From the NCBI GenBank assembly GCA_016928125.1, contig JAFGLK010000393.1, positions 1 through 7,389 of the forward strand: DNA of 7,389 nucleotides, written 5' to 3'. The notes under the pieces were generated by a model that worked only from the letters and a program-made list of their open reading frames with translations, was not told the DNA's origin and did no database searches. The translations under genes were made by a program, and so were the position numbers. This document shows, one piece after another, positions 1 through 4,725 of this stretch. The stretch comes from Anaerolineae bacterium. Lineage in GTDB: Bacteria > Chloroflexota > Anaerolineae > UBA1429. Position 1 is the first letter of the stretch; each line of letters opens with the position of its first letter.

Positions 1-101
1 ACCCACAACCTGCGGATGCCAGGGCATGCTTTGGCGGTGCATCTTGGGCCGGTGGCAAACTCGTACCCTCAAATCTGAACTGATACTTGGTTTGATGGAC
101 T
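1..101. other. 5' edge, no supportable gene
   Basis: Forward frame 1 is open from the left edge to a TGA at 76-78 and could be the last codons of an upstream gene. A minus-strand ATG at 42-40 is open to the edge but has no convincing ribosome binding site. Neither can be assigned from so few codons, and I see no other structure before the trpS promoter. Confidence 0.3.
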
Positions 102-131
102 TTGACAGCGACGCGTATCATGTGCTATGAT
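102..131 (+). promoter_or_regulatory. Sigma70-type promoter of the trpS T-box transcript
   Basis: TTGACA (102-107) and TATGAT (126-131) are separated by 18 nt, and TGC directly before the -10 makes an extended -10 element. Transcription should start near 138-140, a few bases before the first paired part of the T-box leader. No gene overlaps this site. Confidence 0.85.
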
Positions 132-346
132 AGATACGCTAAAGGCCGTGACCCGGACAAGTAGCTGCCTGCGCGATGCACAGAGAGCCCCCAGTTGCTG
201 TGAAGGGGGCGCGGGACGCTTGCAGTGAATGGACCGGCGAGCTGTGTGTGCGAACGTGGTCCTCAGACTGGATCGCCATTAGCGCGCAACGACCTCAGCC
301 CCCGTTAGATGGGCTGGAGTAGCTCAGGATTTGTCCTGCTACTCAC

Positions 347-414
347 CGAGAGGGATGCCCCATGCGAACGCGTTTGGGCATCCAATCAGGGTGGCACCGC
401 GGGATAGCCTCTCG
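347..414 (+). promoter_or_regulatory. T-box antiterminator
   Basis: CGAGAGG (347-353) is complementary to CCTCTCG (408-414), which is also the 5' arm of the terminator. The two foldings are therefore mutually exclusive. The antiterminator encloses the hairpin 353-383 (sharing one base at 353) and the conserved T-box bulge that binds the tRNA acceptor end. Confidence 0.85.
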
Positions 415-450
415 CCCCTGTCGGCTTGGGCCGCAGGCGAGAGGTTTTTT
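408..450 (+). terminator. T-box intrinsic terminator
   Basis: CCTCTCGCC (408-416) pairs perfectly with GGCGAGAGG (436-444) and is followed at once by six T (445-450). A small inner stem, CGGC/GCCG (422-425/430-433), can close the loop. With charged tRNA-Trp this ends transcription before trpS. Confidence 0.95.
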
Positions 451-497
451 CTGTTCAACACGCGGCGCCGGCTCGCCAGGCGCCAGGAGGTGACCCT

Positions 498-587
498 ATG
501 GGCTGGTGGCGCAAAACGGGATCTCGTCGCTTTGGCGCGATGGGCTGGCTCTGGGCGCACCGGGCTGTGCATGTGGGCGCGTCCTAG
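498..587 (+). CDS. Trp-rich leader peptide between T-box and trpS
   Basis: A 29-codon frame, ATG 498 to TAG 587, too short for usual gene callers. It has an excellent Shine-Dalgarno, AGGAGG (485-490, continuing TGA), 7 nt before the ATG. The peptide begins MGWWRKTG and holds Trp at residues 3, 4, 17 and 19: four of 29, about ten times the usual frequency. It lies after the T-box terminator, so it is transcribed only when the T-box lets transcription through, and it ends 62 nt before the trpS start codon. Known precedent: in Bacillus subtilis the rtpA (anti-TRAP) operon combines a T-box with a Trp-codon leader peptide that controls translation. I infer that ribosome stalling at the TGG codons tunes trpS expression. 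The peptide itself probably has no function of its own. The alternative is a chance frame. Confidence 0.7.
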   Translation: MGWWRKTGSRRFGAMGWLWAHRAVHVGAS

Positions 588-593
588 ATAGAG

Positions 594-641
594 CCTGGGG
601 GCTGGGCTGTACCGATTCGAGTTGTATCTCCCAGGGAGGAG
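594..641 (+). promoter_or_regulatory. Possible attenuating stem at the trpS ribosome binding site
   Basis: CCTGGG (594-599) can pair with CCCAGG (630-635), whose last bases belong to the trpS Shine-Dalgarno GGGAGGAG (634-641). An alternative stem, GGCTCT (547-552) with AGAGCC (590-595), overlaps the Trp codons of the leader peptide and competes for bases 594-595. Each stem is only 6 bp, so this is weak support for translation-coupled switching. Confidence 0.35.
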
Positions 642-649
642 TTTCCACC

Positions 650-1729
650 ATGAATAAGAAACGCATTCTCACCGGCGATCGACCCACGGGCAAGTTGCAT
701 CTGGGACACTATGTAGGGAGCCTCGTCAACCGCGTGCGTTTGCAGGATGAATACGAGTGCTTTTTCATCATCGCCGACCTACACACGCTCACGACCAGAC
801 CCGAGAAAGAGTACATCCAGGCGCTGCGCCAGAACGTCCACGATGTGGTCCTGGACTACCTGGCCGCTGGCATCGATCCCGCCAAGAGCACCATCTACCT
901 GCAGTCGGCTGTGCCCGAGGTGTACCAGATGAACCTCTTTTTCGAGATGCTGGTGACCCTGCCACGCCTCGCCCGCTTGCCCAGCATCAAGGAGATGGCT
1001 CGCGCAGCCAATATGGATGATGAGACGATGCCTCTGGGCCTGATTGGCTATCCCGTCCTGCAAGCGGCCGATATCCTCATGCCTCGCGCCCATCTCGTGC
1101 CGGTAGGTAGGGACAATGAAGCGCATGTCGAGATCACGCGCGAGATCGCACGGCGCTTCAACCATCTGTACGGCGAGGTCTTCCCGGTGCCCGACGTGAT
1201 GGTCGGCGACGTGCCCAGCCTGGTGGGGACCGATGGCCAGGCCAAGATGTCCAAGAGCCTGGACAATGCCATCTTTCTCTCGGATGACGCCAAGACCGTG
1301 CGCAAGAAGGTCTTTGGCATGTATACCGACCCCAATCGGATCCGGGCCGACATCCCCGGCACGGTCGAGGGCAATCCGGTGTTCATCTATCACGACGTCT
1401 TTAATCCCAACAAGGCCGAGGTCGACGATCTGAAGGAGCGCTACCGGGCCGGCAGAGTTGGAGATGTAGAGGTCAAGGAAAAGCTGGCCATGGCGCTGAA
1501 CCAGTTCCTCGACCCGATCCGCGAGCGCCGTGGCTATTACGAGTCGCAAGGCGGGCTGGTGGAGCAGGTGATCTATGAGGGCACCCAGCGCGCCAGCGCA
1601 GAGGCGGCTGAGACGGTGAACCTGATGCGCAGGGCCATGGGGTTGTCGGGCTTGTGGAACCGTATCTCACGCAAGGCGCGGGAGCGCATAGAACAGGAGC
1701 AAAGCGCCTCGGCTGCCGAGCCGCAGTAG
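650..1729 (+). CDS. trpS: Tryptophan-tRNA ligase (TrpRS)
   Basis: Class Ic aminoacyl-tRNA synthetase that charges tRNA-Trp with tryptophan in the cytoplasm using ATP. The 359-residue product is close to the family's usual 330-350, with a short charged C-terminal tail. The Rossmann-fold ATP site is shown by the HIGH-type motif HLGH at residues 17-20 (in [11 protein letters not shown]) and by an intact KMSKS at 199-203. The sequence [19 protein letters not shown] before KMSKS is typical of TrpRS. I chose ATG 650 because GGGAGGAG (634-641) lies 8 nt upstream and the protein then begins [14 protein letters not shown], as TrpRS does. The frame stays open back to 506, but that part is leader RNA. 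Expression should follow the T-box and possibly the Trp-rich leader peptide. It is the only gene clearly under the first promoter. Confidence 0.97.
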   Translation: MNKKRILTGDRPTGKLHLGHYVGSLVNRVRLQDEYECFFIIADLHTLTTRPEKEYIQALRQNVHDVVLDYLAAGIDPAKSTIYLQSAVPEVYQMNLFFEMLVTLPRLARLPSIKEMARAANMDDETMPLGLIGYPVLQAADILMPRAHLVPVGRDNEAHVEITREIARRFNHLYGEVFPVPDVMVGDVPSLVGTDGQAKMSKSLDNAIFLSDDAKTVRKKVFGMYTDPNRIRADIPGTVEGNPVFIYHDVFNPNKAEVDDLKERYRAGRVGDVEVKEKLAMALNQFLDPIRERRGYYESQGGLVEQVIYEGTQRASAEAAETVNLMRRAMGLSGLWNRISRKARERIEQEQSASAAEPQ

Positions 1730-1914
1730 CCCAAGCAAACCCCAGAAGGGGTGCAGGCGAGCCATCTCTGCTCGCCTGCGGCGCATCGCCAGGCGAGCGC
1801 GATCCTGTCCAGGCCAGGTTGGGGCCACACGCCTCGAACGCAGCACGCCGTCGAGCTTGCCATGCTCTCCCGCGCCCTCTCACTGGCCGCTCCGCAAAAG
1901 CCTTGCGGCCAAGC
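1730..1914. other. Intergenic region after trpS, with hairpins only
   Basis: No gene is supportable here. A perfect 10-bp hairpin, GCAGGCGAGC (1753-1762) with GCTCGCCTGC (1770-1779), probably marks the end of the trpS transcript, but no T-tract follows. A partial third copy of the arm occurs at 1791-1798 (AGGCGAGC). A second hairpin, CCGCAA/TTGCGG (1892-1897/1903-1908), lies directly before the next -35 box. Confidence 0.5.
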
Positions 1915-1943
1915 TTGACATCCACGAAGCCTTGTGCTATAAT
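1915..1943 (+). promoter_or_regulatory. Consensus promoter of the trxA-regulator operon
   Basis: TTGACA (1915-1920) and TATAAT (1938-1943) are both perfect consensus boxes with 17-nt spacing, and TGC precedes the -10. Transcription should start near 1950, leaving a leader of about 128 nt before trxA. A promoter this strong would normally need a repressor, and a candidate operator sits on its start site. Confidence 0.93.
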
Positions 1944-1947
1944 GCAC

Positions 1948-1969
1948 ATACCATAGGGGGGTACACTAT
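1948..1969 (+). promoter_or_regulatory. Putative CsoR/FrmR/RcnR-family operator
   Basis: A run of six G (1956-1961) is flanked by AT-rich arms: ATACCATA (1948-1955) before and TACACTAT (1962-1969) after. ATACCAT and ACACTAT match at five of seven positions across the G-run. CsoR/RcnR/FrmR-family operators are built this way, with a G/C tract between TACT/AGTA-like arms; the formaldehyde regulator FrmR's site is very similar as I remember it. The site covers the predicted transcription start, where a bound repressor would block RNA polymerase. The same operon encodes a CsoR-family protein (3130-3390), so autoregulation is the natural reading. Confidence 0.65.
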
Positions 1970-2077
1970 TGATTCCCGCCCAGGCTGTAAGCCTTCCGCG
2001 GACGCCCCCCGCCATGGAACATAGAGCCGATTCGCGCTCGTTCACACTTCAGACAAATGTGGAGGCAAGGAGAGACC

Positions 2078-2422
2078 ATGAGCGACCGTATCACCCACGT
2101 AACAGACGCCAGCTACCAGCAGGATGTCCTCGAGGCCGAGCTGCCGGTGGTTGTGGATTTTTGGGCCCCCTGGTGTGGGCCGTGTCGTGCGCTTGCGCCG
2201 GTCTTTGAGCAGTTGGCGGAAGAGTACGCAGGCAAGCTGTCGTTCGTCAAGGTCAATACCGATGAGAACCCGCTCACCCCGGGGCGTCTGGGCATCCGCG
2301 GTATCCCCACGACGATCCTGTATCTGGATGGTGAGGAGGCCGATCGCATGGTGGGCTTTGCGCCCAAGCCCGTCATCAAGCGCAAGCTGGATGCGATTCT
2401 AGAGGCGGCCAGCGTCGAATGA
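2078..2422 (+). CDS. trxA: Thioredoxin
   Basis: Cytoplasmic dithiol-disulfide oxidoreductase of 114 residues, close to the family's usual 105-110. The active site WCGPC lies at residues 32-36 in the context [13 protein letters not shown], with the buried Asp27 of classical thioredoxins and the cis-Pro loop at GIP77T. No signal peptide or membrane segment is seen. The start at ATG 2078 is supported by AAGGAG (2067-2072) 5 nt upstream; the earlier in-frame ATG at 2057 has no good ribosome binding site. The stop TGA overlaps the ATG of the next gene (ATGA at 2419-2422), so the two are translationally coupled. It is first in the promoter-operator operon and may reduce the membrane thioredoxin-like protein encoded next. 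Confidence 0.95.
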   Translation: MSDRITHVTDASYQQDVLEAELPVVVDFWAPWCGPCRALAPVFEQLAEEYAGKLSFVKVNTDENPLTPGRLGIRGIPTTILYLDGEEADRMVGFAPKPVIKRKLDAILEAASVE

Positions 2423-2832
2423 CGCGGCTCGCTGCCCTGTTGCGCGAGAACTGGTTGACCATTGGGATCATCGCTGCGCTGCTCATCGCCTTTGTGGCCC
2501 TGCGCAGCAGTCCCACGGAGATCGCCTCATTGGCCGCGTTCGATGCCGATCTGGCACGAGGGGCTCCCACCGTCGTCTATTTTTACAGCAACGCTTGAAG
2601 CGCTTGCCTCCTGGCCAAGCCCGTCGTCGACGGGATCGAGTCCGCCCTGAACGGCACGGCGGTGAATGTGATCCGGGTAAACGTTGCCTCAGGGATCGGC
2701 CGCCAACTGGCAGGGCGCTACGGTCTGCGCGGAGTGCCTACCCTGGTCGTGTTCGATGACCTGGGCGCCATCCTCCTGCGTCAGGTGGGACGGATTGACA
2801 AACAGAGGGTTCTCCAGTCTGTTGGCCGGTAA
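2419..2832 (+). CDS. Membrane-anchored thioredoxin-like protein, candidate selenoprotein (TGA at codon 60)
   Basis: Read from ATG 2419 (overlapping the trxA stop) to TAA 2832, with TGA 2596-2598 taken as selenocysteine, this is a 137-residue protein. Residues 11-29 ([19 protein letters not shown]) form a signal anchor, followed by a thioredoxin domain probably outside the membrane. The stretch VVYFYSNA-[TGA]-SAC aligns with [13 protein letters not shown] of the neighbouring trxA, so the TGA falls exactly on the first Cys of CxxC, giving U60-S-A-C63. The second half of the fold is intact after the TGA: GVP107T cis-Pro loop, LVVF strand and a C-terminal helix, in the same frame with no further stop. 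A hairpin at 2620-2634 fits a bacterial SECIS. Without readthrough the product would be 59 residues with no active site. The alternative is a pseudogene by a single TGC/TGT to TGA change. Other genes here stop at TGA, so the code is not reassigned. Confidence 0.75.
2620..2634 (+). promoter_or_regulatory. Candidate bacterial SECIS hairpin 1
   Basis: CCCGTC (2620-2625), loop GTC (2626-2628), GACGGG (2629-2634): a perfect 6-bp stem inside the coding sequence. The loop starts 27 nt after the in-frame TGA and its first base is G. As I recall the bacterial SECIS model, it asks for a loop about 16-37 nt after the UGA with a G among its first two bases. The E. coli fdhF loop also contains GUC. Confidence 0.6.
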
Positions 2833-2856
2833 TATTGGAGATGTGAGGTAAGTGAT

Positions 2857-3051
2857 ATGCCTATCTATGAGTATCAGTGTGAAGTCTGTGGTGCATCGTT
2901 CGACAAGTTTGTGCGCTCGATGAGCGCCTCGCTCCAGATCGAGTGCCCCAAGTGCCACAGCACCGACTGTAAGAAGAAGCTCTCTCTCTTCGGTACCACC
3001 TCGGCAGGCGCAAGCGCTGCTTCGTCGGCGGCCTGCGCGCCCTCGGGTTGA
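2857..3051 (+). CDS. FmdB-type zinc-ribbon protein
   Basis: A 64-residue cytoplasmic protein of the FmdB/CxxC_CxxC_SSSS family (putative regulatory protein, named after a formamidase-linked gene). It starts MPIYEYQCEVCG, the family hallmark, with C8-x2-C11 and C30-x2-C33 forming a zinc ribbon, an extra C38, and a low-complexity Ser/Ala-rich tail with C60. The biochemical role of the family is not settled. The start ATG 2857 has GAGGT (2845-2849) 7 nt upstream, and 24 nt separate it from the stop of the thioredoxin-like gene. Its place between redox proteins and a CsoR-family regulator suggests a metal or thiol-linked accessory role, which is inference. Confidence 0.85.
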   Translation: MPIYEYQCEVCGASFDKFVRSMSASLQIECPKCHSTDCKKKLSLFGTTSAGASAASSAACAPSG

Positions 3052-3064
3052 GGCCTCACGCGAC

Positions 3065-3080
3065 GGGGCTAGTTAGCCCC
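3065..3080 (+). other. Small hairpin between the FmdB-type gene and the regulator
   Basis: GGGGCT (3065-3070) pairs with AGCCCC (3075-3080) over a 4-nt loop. No T-run follows, so it is not a canonical terminator. It could partly attenuate or stabilise the operon mRNA before the regulator gene. Confidence 0.3.
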
Positions 3081-3129
3081 CTCTAGCCAGCCTGCCTGAC
3101 TGGTGTGATCTCAGGCAAGGGGAGTGCAG

Positions 3130-3390
3130 ATGCTGACTCCAGAAGCACGCCAAGACCTTACCAGACGCCTCCGCAAGATCGAAGGCCAGGCGCAAGGCAT
3201 CCAACGTATGCTTGCGGACGAGCGCGACTGCCGAGAGGTGCTCAACCAACTCGCCTCTGTGCGCGCCGCCACCCGTCGCGTCAGTCTGGAGCTGATGCGG
3301 TACTATATGATGTCGCGCCTCAACGACGCCGAAAAGCTCGACACCGAGGAAGCGGTGGACGACATGATCACGTTCCTCACCCGGGCCTGA
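3130..3390 (+). CDS. CsoR/FrmR-family transcriptional repressor, single-Cys variant
   Basis: An 86-residue all-helical regulator of the CsoR/RcnR/FrmR/CstR family (DUF156), which normally binds DNA as a tetramer and lets go on meeting Cu(I), Ni, formaldehyde or persulfide. The family core is clear: RLRKIEGQAQGIQRML at 13-28, then C34, then VLNQLASVRAA at 37-47. C34 aligns with the universal Cys (Cys36 of M. tuberculosis CsoR). The partner positions are lost: Tyr59 sits where CsoR has His61 (CstR has its second Cys there) and Arg63 where CsoR has Cys65. Copper or nickel sensing is therefore unlikely; a thiol-modifying signal at one Cys is more plausible. ATG 3130 is chosen because AAGGGGAG (3117-3124) lies 5 nt upstream; GTG 3124 would overlap that site. 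Its likely operator is 1948-1969. Confidence 0.9.
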   Translation: MLTPEARQDLTRRLRKIEGQAQGIQRMLADERDCREVLNQLASVRAATRRVSLELMRYYMMSRLNDAEKLDTEEAVDDMITFLTRA

Positions 3391-3418
3391 GACTGTCATC
3401 GTCATGGAGATATCTGGC

Positions 3419-3604
3419 ATGAGCCTGAACGATTTCGTTTTCCCTCTCATTCTTGTGGTATGGTTTCTGCTCGTGTTTGTCGTGTTCCCCCGGCTGGGCA
3501 TACCCACTTGAGCGAGCCGCGCTTGCGATGTGGGGTCCCCACATCCTGACCAGGTCAAGAGCGACCTCTCCGACGAGAGCGACTCGGAACCCAGGGCGGA
3601 ATAG
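3419..3604 (+). CDS. Small membrane protein, candidate selenoprotein (TGA at codon 31)
   Basis: Starts at ATG 3419 with GGAG (3406-3409) 9 nt upstream, 28 nt after the regulator stop. Residues 6-24 are one hydrophobic helix (FVFPLILVVWFLLVFVVFP), followed by RLGIPT and an in-frame TGA (3509-3511). Read as selenocysteine, the frame continues to TAG 3602-3604 and gives 61 residues with U31-A-S-R-A-C36 just after the membrane and then a hydrophilic acidic tail (about residues 37-61). The positive-inside rule (R25, R34) puts the Sec/Cys pair in the cytoplasm. After the TGA, 23 of 30 codons end in G or C, as expected for coding sequence here. The TAG lies 16 nt before the operon terminator. A perfect hairpin at 3527-3545 fits a SECIS. 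The alternative is a 30-residue protein ending at the TGA. I do not recognise a named family. Confidence 0.65.
3527..3545 (+). promoter_or_regulatory. Candidate bacterial SECIS hairpin 2
   Basis: GATGTGGG (3527-3534), loop GTC (3535-3537), CCCACATC (3538-3545): a perfect 8-bp stem whose loop starts 23 nt after the in-frame TGA at 3509-3511. The apical loop GUC is the same as in candidate 1, although the stem sequences are unrelated. Confidence 0.65.
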
Positions 3605-3620
3605 GCGCTATCTATGGGCT

Positions 3621-3642
3621 GCGGCGGCTTGCCGCCGCTTTT
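3621..3642 (+). terminator. Intrinsic terminator of the redox operon
   Basis: GCGGCGG (3621-3627) pairs with CCGCCGC (3632-3638) over a CTTG loop and is followed by TTTT (3639-3642). It closes the operon that starts at 1915 and separates it from the nfo promoter 20 nt downstream. Confidence 0.8.
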
Positions 3643-3662
3643 CGCCCTCCCCTGGCTCGCGA

Positions 3663-3691
3663 TTGACAGCCTCCCGTCACGTCCCTACAAT
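3663..3691 (+). promoter_or_regulatory. Promoter of the nfo operon
   Basis: TTGACA (3663-3668) and TACAAT (3686-3691) have 17-nt spacing. Transcription would start near 3698, about 46 nt before the nfo start codon. Confidence 0.85.
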
Positions 3692-3743
3692 CCACTCAGA
3701 CGCCGCTAGAGTCACGCTGCACTGCCCAACAGGAGAAGATGCC

Positions 3744-4661
3744 TTGCGAGGGCCGCGCTTGGGGGCTCATATGTCGATCGCGGGCGGTCCCGCCAACGCG
3801 CTGATCAAGGGCCGCTCGATCGCCTGTGACACCATTCAGATGTTTACCCGTGGCCCGAACCGTTGGAAGGCCAAACCCCTGTCTGGGGAAGAGATCGCGG
3901 CCTTTCATGTGCAGCGCGCGGAGACGGGCATCTATCCGGTGATTGCCCACAGCTCCTATCTGATCAACTTGGCGAGCCCAGATGAGGCGTTGCGGGAGCG
4001 TTCACTGGCGGCGCTGATCGAGGAACTGGGGCGCTGCGAGCAACTGTGCATCGAGGATTATGTGCTCCATCCTGGCTCGCACCGGGGCACGGGCGAGGCG
4101 GAGGGCCTGCAACGCATCGCCGAGGGGCTGCGCTGCGCTCTCGAGGCCTCACCCCAGGCTCCGGTGCGCATCCTGCTGGAGACGACGGCGGGGCAGGGTG
4201 ATGGCCTGGGGCACACCTTCGAGCAACTGGCCTGGCTCTGCGCCGAGGTCGGCGGCGCCGAGGTCGGCGGCACCGAAGGCCAGGCGCCCGACCGGCTCGG
4301 GGTCTGCTTTGACACCGCCCATGCCTTGGCCGCGGGCTATGACTTTCGCGACGCGTCCGGCTATGCCGCCACGTGGGCCCACTTTGACGCCGTGATCGGC
4401 ATTTCACGCCTGCACGCCATCCATCTCAACGACTCCAAGCGGGATGTGGGCTCGAATGTCGATCGGCATGAGCAGATCGGACAAGGACACGTGGGCTTGG
4501 ATGCCTTTCGCTTTCTGGTGAACGATGGCCGCCTGCGTCGAGTGCCCATGATCCTTGAGACGCCCAAGGGCCCGGATCTGAAGGAAGACGTCGCCAATCT
4601 GGCGCTCTTGCGCAGCCTGGTGGGACGGCCGGCCCCGTCGGGCACTGAGTGCCAGGCATGA
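3744..4661 (+). CDS. nfo: Endonuclease IV (AP endonuclease)
   Basis: Zinc-dependent apurinic/apyrimidinic endonuclease of base-excision repair, a TIM-barrel cytoplasmic enzyme of 305 residues (E. coli Nfo has 285). All nine tri-zinc ligands can be placed: H69, H109, E146, D190, H193, H227, D240, H242 and E272. The spacings H193-H227 (34), H227-D240 (13) and H242-E272 (30) equal those of E. coli. Family motifs include LGAHMSIAGG near the start, HPGSH, LLETTAGQG, FDTAHALAAGYD and HLNDSK. I chose TTG 3744 because AGGAG (3731-3735) lies 8 nt upstream and the family needs the LGAH strand; the ATG at 3739 is out of frame, and ATG 3771 (M10) would cut that strand. A small insert between E146 and D190 contains a tandem duplication. 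It heads a probable four-gene operon. Confidence 0.95.
   Translation: MRGPRLGAHMSIAGGPANALIKGRSIACDTIQMFTRGPNRWKAKPLSGEEIAAFHVQRAETGIYPVIAHSSYLINLASPDEALRERSLAALIEELGRCEQLCIEDYVLHPGSHRGTGEAEGLQRIAEGLRCALEASPQAPVRILLETTAGQGDGLGHTFEQLAWLCAEVGGAEVGGTEGQAPDRLGVCFDTAHALAAGYDFRDASGYAATWAHFDAVIGISRLHAIHLNDSKRDVGSNVDRHEQIGQGHVGLDAFRFLVNDGRLRRVPMILETPKGPDLKEDVANLALLRSLVGRPAPSGTECQA
4245..4274 (+). repeat. Tandem 15-bp duplication inside nfo
   Basis: Two direct copies of GAGGTCGGCGGCRCC (4245-4259 and 4260-4274) differ at one position. They encode EVGGA then EVGGT in the surface insert between zinc ligands E146 and D190. The length is a multiple of three, so the frame is kept. Confidence 0.9.
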
Positions 4662-4725
4662 AACAGGGCCTGGTGGCCCGCTGGCCAGGCTGGAGATCTC
4701 AGCACACACTTTGGAGGAAGAGAGC

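Larger units (their letters stand above)
139..450 (+). promoter_or_regulatory. T-box riboswitch sensing uncharged tRNA-Trp
   Basis: T-box leader RNA that lets transcription continue into trpS when tRNA-Trp is uncharged. The AGTA of the specifier loop is at 160-163. The base of stem I pairs CCGG 153-156 with CCGG 234-237, and the distal part of stem I spans about 188-210. The specifier codon is TGG at 230-232 followed by the usual purine, so it pairs with a CCA anticodon. The conserved T-box element (AGGGTGGCACCGCG) covers 388-401. Its bulge reads UGGC (392-395), complementary to GCCA at the 3' end of a tRNA with discriminator G, as bacterial tRNA-Trp has. Further hairpins are CAGCCC/GGGCTG (296-301/311-316), GAGTAGC/GCTACTC (317-323/338-344, a stem III candidate) and GGATGCCC/GGGCATCC (353-360/376-383). 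Codon, discriminator and downstream gene all agree on Trp. Confidence 0.96.

Noticed and set aside
1..42. Divergent minus-strand gene starting at 42
   Set aside because: Only 14 codons are visible, with no ribosome binding site and no recognisable sequence.
506..649. Extended N-terminus of TrpRS from 506
   Set aside because: The frame is open only by chance through the leader RNA. The strong ribosome binding site and the family's usual N-terminus place the start at 650.
779..1549. Long minus-strand open frame opposite trpS
   Set aside because: It is a GC-rich shadow of trpS with no recognisable protein features or ribosome binding site.
1753..1779. Hairpin after trpS as a canonical intrinsic terminator
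   Set aside because: The stem is perfect but no T-tract follows, so it is recorded only as a hairpin.
2057..2077. Earlier trxA start at ATG 2057
   Set aside because: It has no good ribosome binding site and adds residues not usual for thioredoxin; AAGGAG fits ATG 2078.
2419..2832. Thioredoxin-like gene as a simple pseudogene
   Set aside because: It cannot be excluded, but the TGA sits exactly at the catalytic Cys, the rest of the frame is intact, and a second TGA with a matching hairpin occurs in the same operon. Selenocysteine is the better reading.
3404..3418. ATG 3404 as the start of the small membrane protein
   Set aside because: It is in frame, but the Shine-Dalgarno GGAG (3406-3409) lies inside it and is well spaced from ATG 3419.
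2596..3511. TGA read as Trp or another amino acid throughout the genome
   Set aside because: trxA, the FmdB-type gene, the regulator, nfo, the cupin, the radical SAM gene and argH all end at TGA at the expected protein length, and TGG is used freely for Trp.
3739..3741. ATG as the nfo start
   Set aside because: It is out of frame with the endonuclease IV protein; the TTG at 3744 is in frame with the correct ribosome binding site.
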